This document shows positions 5,772-7,813 of a stretch of 7,813 nt of DNA, piece by piece (positions within the stretch are counted from its first letter, which is position 1; each line of letters starts with the position of its first letter). The DNA lies in assembly GCA_030655735.1 (NCBI GenBank), contig JAUSPK010000077.1, positions 1 through 7,813 of the forward strand, written 5' to 3'. The notes beneath the pieces are model-generated. The model worked only from the letters and a program-made list of their open reading frames with translations. It was not told where the DNA came from and did no database searches. This DNA comes from Syntrophales bacterium. GTDB lineage: Bacteria > Desulfobacterota > Syntrophia > Syntrophales > UBA2210. Both the position numbers and the translations under genes were made by a program.

Positions 5772-7286
5772 TCAGGATTTTCCTATCATCTCTATGAAAT
5801 ATCCGACAATCACTTTGTCAAGCTTTCCCTCGTCGGCCTCCTTATTCAGGATTTCAAAGGCATCTTTCCGGGGCATCGCGCTGCGGTATGGCCGGTTTGC
5901 AATAAGGGCGTCAAAGATATCCACGATGCCCGCTATCCGCGCTACGACGGATATATCTTCTCCCTGGAGACCGTCCGGGTAGCCGCTTCCGTCCAGTTTT
6001 TCGTGGTGGTGTCTGATGACGTCCAGGGCTAAGCCGAGGGTCTTCTGCAGGGGTTGGCATATATTACAGCTTGCTTCGGGGTGGGTCTTCACGATCTCGA
6101 ACTCATCGGGTGTCAGCTTTCCGGGTCTGTTCAGAATCTCCCCGGGCACCCCTATCTTCCCTATATCGTGCAGTATGCCCCCGAGGCGCAACGCCTCGAT
6201 CTCTTCCTCCGACAGATTCATCTTTTTGCCGAGGGTCGCGGCCATATCCGACACCCTCACGCTGTGCCCCTGGGTGTATACATCTTTCGCTTCCACCGCG
6301 TTTGCCATGGATATGAGAACGCTTTCTATACTGGTAAGTTTTTTGTTGAGGGCGCTTTCCCTCAGGAGAGACTGTGTCCTGACCATCAATTCAATCCTGT
6401 CGGGGGGGCTTATCATACAATCGTCCGCCCCCGATTCTATCGCACGGATCTTGTCTTTCCTGTCATCCGAGGTGGTGAGAATGATAACAGGGATAATACG
6501 GGTATCTTCATTTTCCTTGAGGCGGCGACAGATCTCATAGCCGTCCGGTTCCGACATCACGGCGTCCAGCAGGATCAGGTCAACCTCCGTTCTGTCTATG
6601 AGGGAAAGGGCTTCGTTTCCACCGGAGGCCTTGACGATCTCGACGCCGGGATCCGAGGTTTCAACAAGGGCCTCCGTATTCTTTGTCTGCTCGGCATCGC
6701 CGACCAGCAGTATCCGCGGTTTTTTGCCGATTGACGATTTCCCTTCCCCTTTGGGGAAATATATCGTGTTCCCTCCACCTGCCTTCGCTACGGCCAGGGC
6801 TTCCTTTGCCTTATCTATGAGTATGTTTCCATATGTGGCATCCTGCGGGCACGTTACCAGTCCCGCGCTCAGGGTCACCTCTCCGCGGGTGAATGCCTCA
6901 ACCTCGGCCCGTATGCGTTCTACCGCTGTATGTGAGGGCTCAGCAGGGTATTTTGTCAGGATAACGGCAAAGATGTCTCCGGAATATCGCGCCGCTATAT
7001 CGCATCGCCGAATGGTCTTTTTTATGACCCGCGCGATCCCCTTCAAGATGCCATCTCCCTTCTGCCTGCCGTTTCGCTTGTTGTAAAGGGAAAACGAATC
7101 TATATCGAGAAGGGCAAGGGTAAAGGAACCGCCATATCTGCGCGACCTCACGGACTCCCATTCGAGGATGATATGAAAGACATCGTGGTTCAACAAACCG
7201 GTCAAGTCGTCTGTGGATTGATCGATTGTTCCTCTGCCGGTATCCGTACTCGTCTGCCCTCCCATAGGCCTCCTTATGGTCCTCAT
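5772..7286 (-). CDS. Degenerate GGDEF - degenerate receiver - intact HD-GYP c-di-GMP phosphodiesterase
   Basis: A 504-aa cytoplasmic signalling protein with three domains and no membrane segment. (1) GGDEF-like domain, about 25-180: it opens with DDLTGLLN, but the signature is SGDIF (102-106), so the catalytic Glu is Ile. Substrate-site residues also differ (YNKRNGRQKGD at 68-78 instead of the usual ND..GH..GD). The inhibitory I-site RxxD is kept (Arg93 to Asp96, five residues before the signature). (2) Receiver-like domain, about 190-307: the phosphoacceptor-like Asp241 in LILLD and the Thr271/Thr272 pair remain, but the acidic pair is reduced (LLVGD) and the conserved Lys is Ser (DDCMISP, Ser293). 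(3) HD-GYP domain, about 318-504, with all hallmarks: His341, HDIGK (373-377), His402, HHE (427-429), GYP (435-437) and DIFDAL (456-461). The predicted activity is hydrolysis of c-di-GMP, with the first two domains as regulators. ATG at 7286 is taken as the start; Met8 (7265) is an alternative. It heads the operon containing rlmN. Confidence 0.9.
   Translation of the reverse strand: MRTIRRPMGGQTSTDTGRGTIDQSTDDLTGLLNHDVFHIILEWESVRSRRYGGSFTLALLDIDSFSLYNKRNGRQKGDGILKGIARVIKKTIRRCDIAARYSGDIFAVILTKYPAEPSHTAVERIRAEVEAFTRGEVTLSAGLVTCPQDATYGNILIDKAKEALAVAKAGGGNTIYFPKGEGKSSIGKKPRILLVGDAEQTKNTEALVETSDPGVEIVKASGGNEALSLIDRTEVDLILLDAVMSEPDGYEICRRLKENEDTRIIPVIILTTSDDRKDKIRAIESGADDCMISPPDRIELMVRTQSLLRESALNKKLTSIESVLISMANAVEAKDVYTQGHSVRVSDMAATLGKKMNLSEEEIEALRLGGILHDIGKIGVPGEILNRPGKLTPDEFEIVKTHPEASCNICQPLQKTLGLALDVIRHHHEKLDGSGYPDGLQGEDISVVARIAGIVDIFDALIANRPYRSAMPRKDAFEILNKEADEGKLDKVIVGYFIEMIGKS
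7269..7275 (-). promoter_or_regulatory. Shine-Dalgarno-like AAGGAGG inside the 5' end of the HD-GYP gene
   Basis: On the minus strand a perfect AAGGAGG lies inside the first codons of the long frame, 3 nt before the ATG of Met8 (7265-7263). The first ATG (7286-7284) has no Shine-Dalgarno at the usual distance; the nearest purine block, GGAG, is over 15 nt away. The 3-nt spacing is shorter than normal, so the start remains undecided between Met1 and Met8. The protein loses only seven residues in the shorter form and no domain is affected. Confidence 0.4.
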
Positions 7287-7357
7287 AGAAAGTATGCTTT
7301 TTGGCTCCGGATCTCTTCTGTATTCTCCCGGGTCTCATAACAGGAAACTACTCGAAG

Positions 7358-7386
7358 ATACTATCATTAAGCGGGGAAACCCGCAA
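7358..7386 (-). promoter_or_regulatory. Weak candidate promoter of the HD-GYP operon
   Basis: On the minus strand, TTGCGG (7386-7381), a 17-bp spacer and TAGTAT (7363-7358) are spaced like a sigma70 promoter. Only three and four of six bases match the consensus. Transcription would start near 7351, about 65 nt before the first ATG. It is listed because spacing and place fit and nothing better was found. Confidence 0.2.
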
Positions 7387-7424
7387 GGGTTATTCAACCC
7401 CGAGTTGTTAAAAGGAGATCTTTT
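7371..7424 (+). other. Three tandem hairpins in the mutS leader region
   Basis: Three consecutive perfect inverted repeats occur in 54 bp. The first is GCGGG (7371-7375), loop GAAA, CCCGC (7380-7384), a GNRA tetraloop hairpin. The second is GGGTT (7387-7391), loop ATTC, AACCC (7396-7400). The third is AAAAG (7410-7414), loop GAGAT, CTTTT (7420-7424). The third holds the Shine-Dalgarno AAAGGAG of a small ORF that begins at 7425, so it could mask that site. None matches a riboswitch class that I recognise. The first two are stable; the third is weak. Whether the plus-strand transcript includes them depends on an unmapped mutS promoter. Confidence 0.5.
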
Positions 7425-7478
7425 GTGATAGGAAGAACAGTGAAGACGCATTGGTTGAAAGGAAGGAATGACGGGTGA
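7425..7478 (+). CDS. Possible 17-codon leader ORF overlapping mutS
   Basis: A short frame starts at GTG 7425 and encodes about MIGRTVKTHWLKGRNDG, a basic peptide with no recognised family. It has a strong Shine-Dalgarno, AAAGGAG (7411-7417), 7 nt before the GTG. Its TGA (7476-7478) overlaps the GTG start of mutS (7475-7477) in the arrangement GTGA, typical of translationally coupled genes. The mutS gene also has its own ribosome binding site within this ORF. The frame is short enough to be accidental, so this is a candidate rather than a firm gene. Confidence 0.35.
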   Translation: MIGRTVKTHWLKGRNDG

Positions 7479-7813
7479 GAACAAAGAATCTTACGCCGGC
7501 GATGATACAGTATCTCGAGATAAAAGATGCCCACAGAGACTGTATCATCTTCTTCAGGATGGGTGATTTCTATGAGATGTTCTTTGAGGATGCACAGGTG
7601 GCCTCGAAGGTCCTGCAGATTACGCTGACATCCAGGAACAAGGGCAAGGAGGATGCAATTCCGCTGTGTGGCGTACCCCATCATGCGGCCTCTTCCTATA
7701 TCTCGAAGCTCGTTGAACATGGTTACAAGGTAGCCATATGCGAGCAGATGGAGGATCCCAGGGAAGCGAAGGGAATCGTAAAACGGGAAGTCGTGCGCAT
7801 CGTCACCCCGGGG
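7475..7813 (+). CDS. mutS: MutS, DNA mismatch recognition ATPase (N-terminal part, cut by window end)
   Basis: The first 113 codons of the mismatch repair protein that binds mispaired bases and small loops and recruits MutL. The visible part is the mismatch-binding domain I. It begins MRTKNLTPAMIQYLEIKDAH and contains RMGDFYEMFFEDA (28-40), which supplies the Phe-x-Glu mismatch wedge (Phe32 and Glu34, equal to Phe36 and Glu38 in E. coli). The conserved IPLCGVPHHAASSYI (around 65-79), KLVEHGYKVAICEQMEDP and VKREVVRIVTPG follow. The start is GTG at 7475, in the frame of the MutS motifs, with GGAAGGA at 7461-7467, 7 nt upstream. An ATG at 7468 is in another frame. The ATPase and clamp domains lie beyond the right edge. 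The gene is divergent from the HD-GYP operon. Confidence 0.95.
   Translation, partial: MRTKNLTPAMIQYLEIKDAHRDCIIFFRMGDFYEMFFEDAQVASKVLQITLTSRNKGKEDAIPLCGVPHHAASSYISKLVEHGYKVAICEQMEDPREAKGIVKREVVRIVTPG

Noticed and set aside
5226..6734. Long plus-strand open frames of 165-226 codons opposite rlmN and the HD-GYP gene
   Set aside because: They are antisense to well-supported genes with intact motifs, show no domains of their own and have no convincing ribosome sites. They reflect codon bias of the true genes.
7371..7424. Known riboswitch (c-di-GMP, preQ1, mini-ykkC) in the mutS leader
   Set aside because: The conserved loop and junction bases of those classes as I know them are absent; only simple hairpins are seen.

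Overview
The window (7,813 bp, moderately GC-rich) looks like chromosomal DNA from a Gram-negative, probably environmental bacterium. The evidence is an OmpA-type peptidoglycan-binding lipoprotein-like/periplasmic protein, a PEP-CTERM sorting signal (found in bacteria with an outer membrane and an exosortase) and multidomain cyclic-di-GMP signalling. The gene set would fit Desulfobacterota/Deltaproteobacteria or Nitrospirota, but nothing here fixes the taxon. No insertion sequence, phage gene, CRISPR array, tRNA or rRNA was seen.

Layout, left to right. (1) 62-936, plus strand: an excellent sigma70-type promoter drives one secreted protein. It carries the catalytic landmarks of the IdeS/Mac (C66) cysteine protease family and ends in a PEP-CTERM anchor. 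(2) 937-1234: a gene-poor spacer with one weak candidate promoter. (3) 1235-3774, plus strand: a tight three-gene cassette of an aminoglycoside-phosphotransferase-fold kinase (COG2187 type), a PHP-domain phosphoesterase (TrpH/RNase AM type) and a P-loop kinase (COG0645 type). The two kinases are normally the halves of one fused protein; here they are separate genes with the phosphoesterase between them. (4) 3849-7286, minus strand: a probable operon, transcribed from right to left, of a GGDEF-REC-HD-GYP protein, the 23S rRNA/tRNA methyltransferase RlmN, and a TPR plus OmpA-C protein. (5) 7287-7813: a divergent intergenic region with tandem hairpins and a possible 17-codon leader ORF overlapping the GTG start of mutS, which runs off the right edge.

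The most interesting items are the IdeS-like protease joined to a PEP-CTERM signal, the kinase/phosphoesterase/kinase cassette, the c-di-GMP phosphodiesterase whose GGDEF and receiver domains both look catalytically dead while the GGDEF I-site is kept, and the structured leader with a small ORF in front of mutS. All assignments come from reading motifs by eye; no database search was run.
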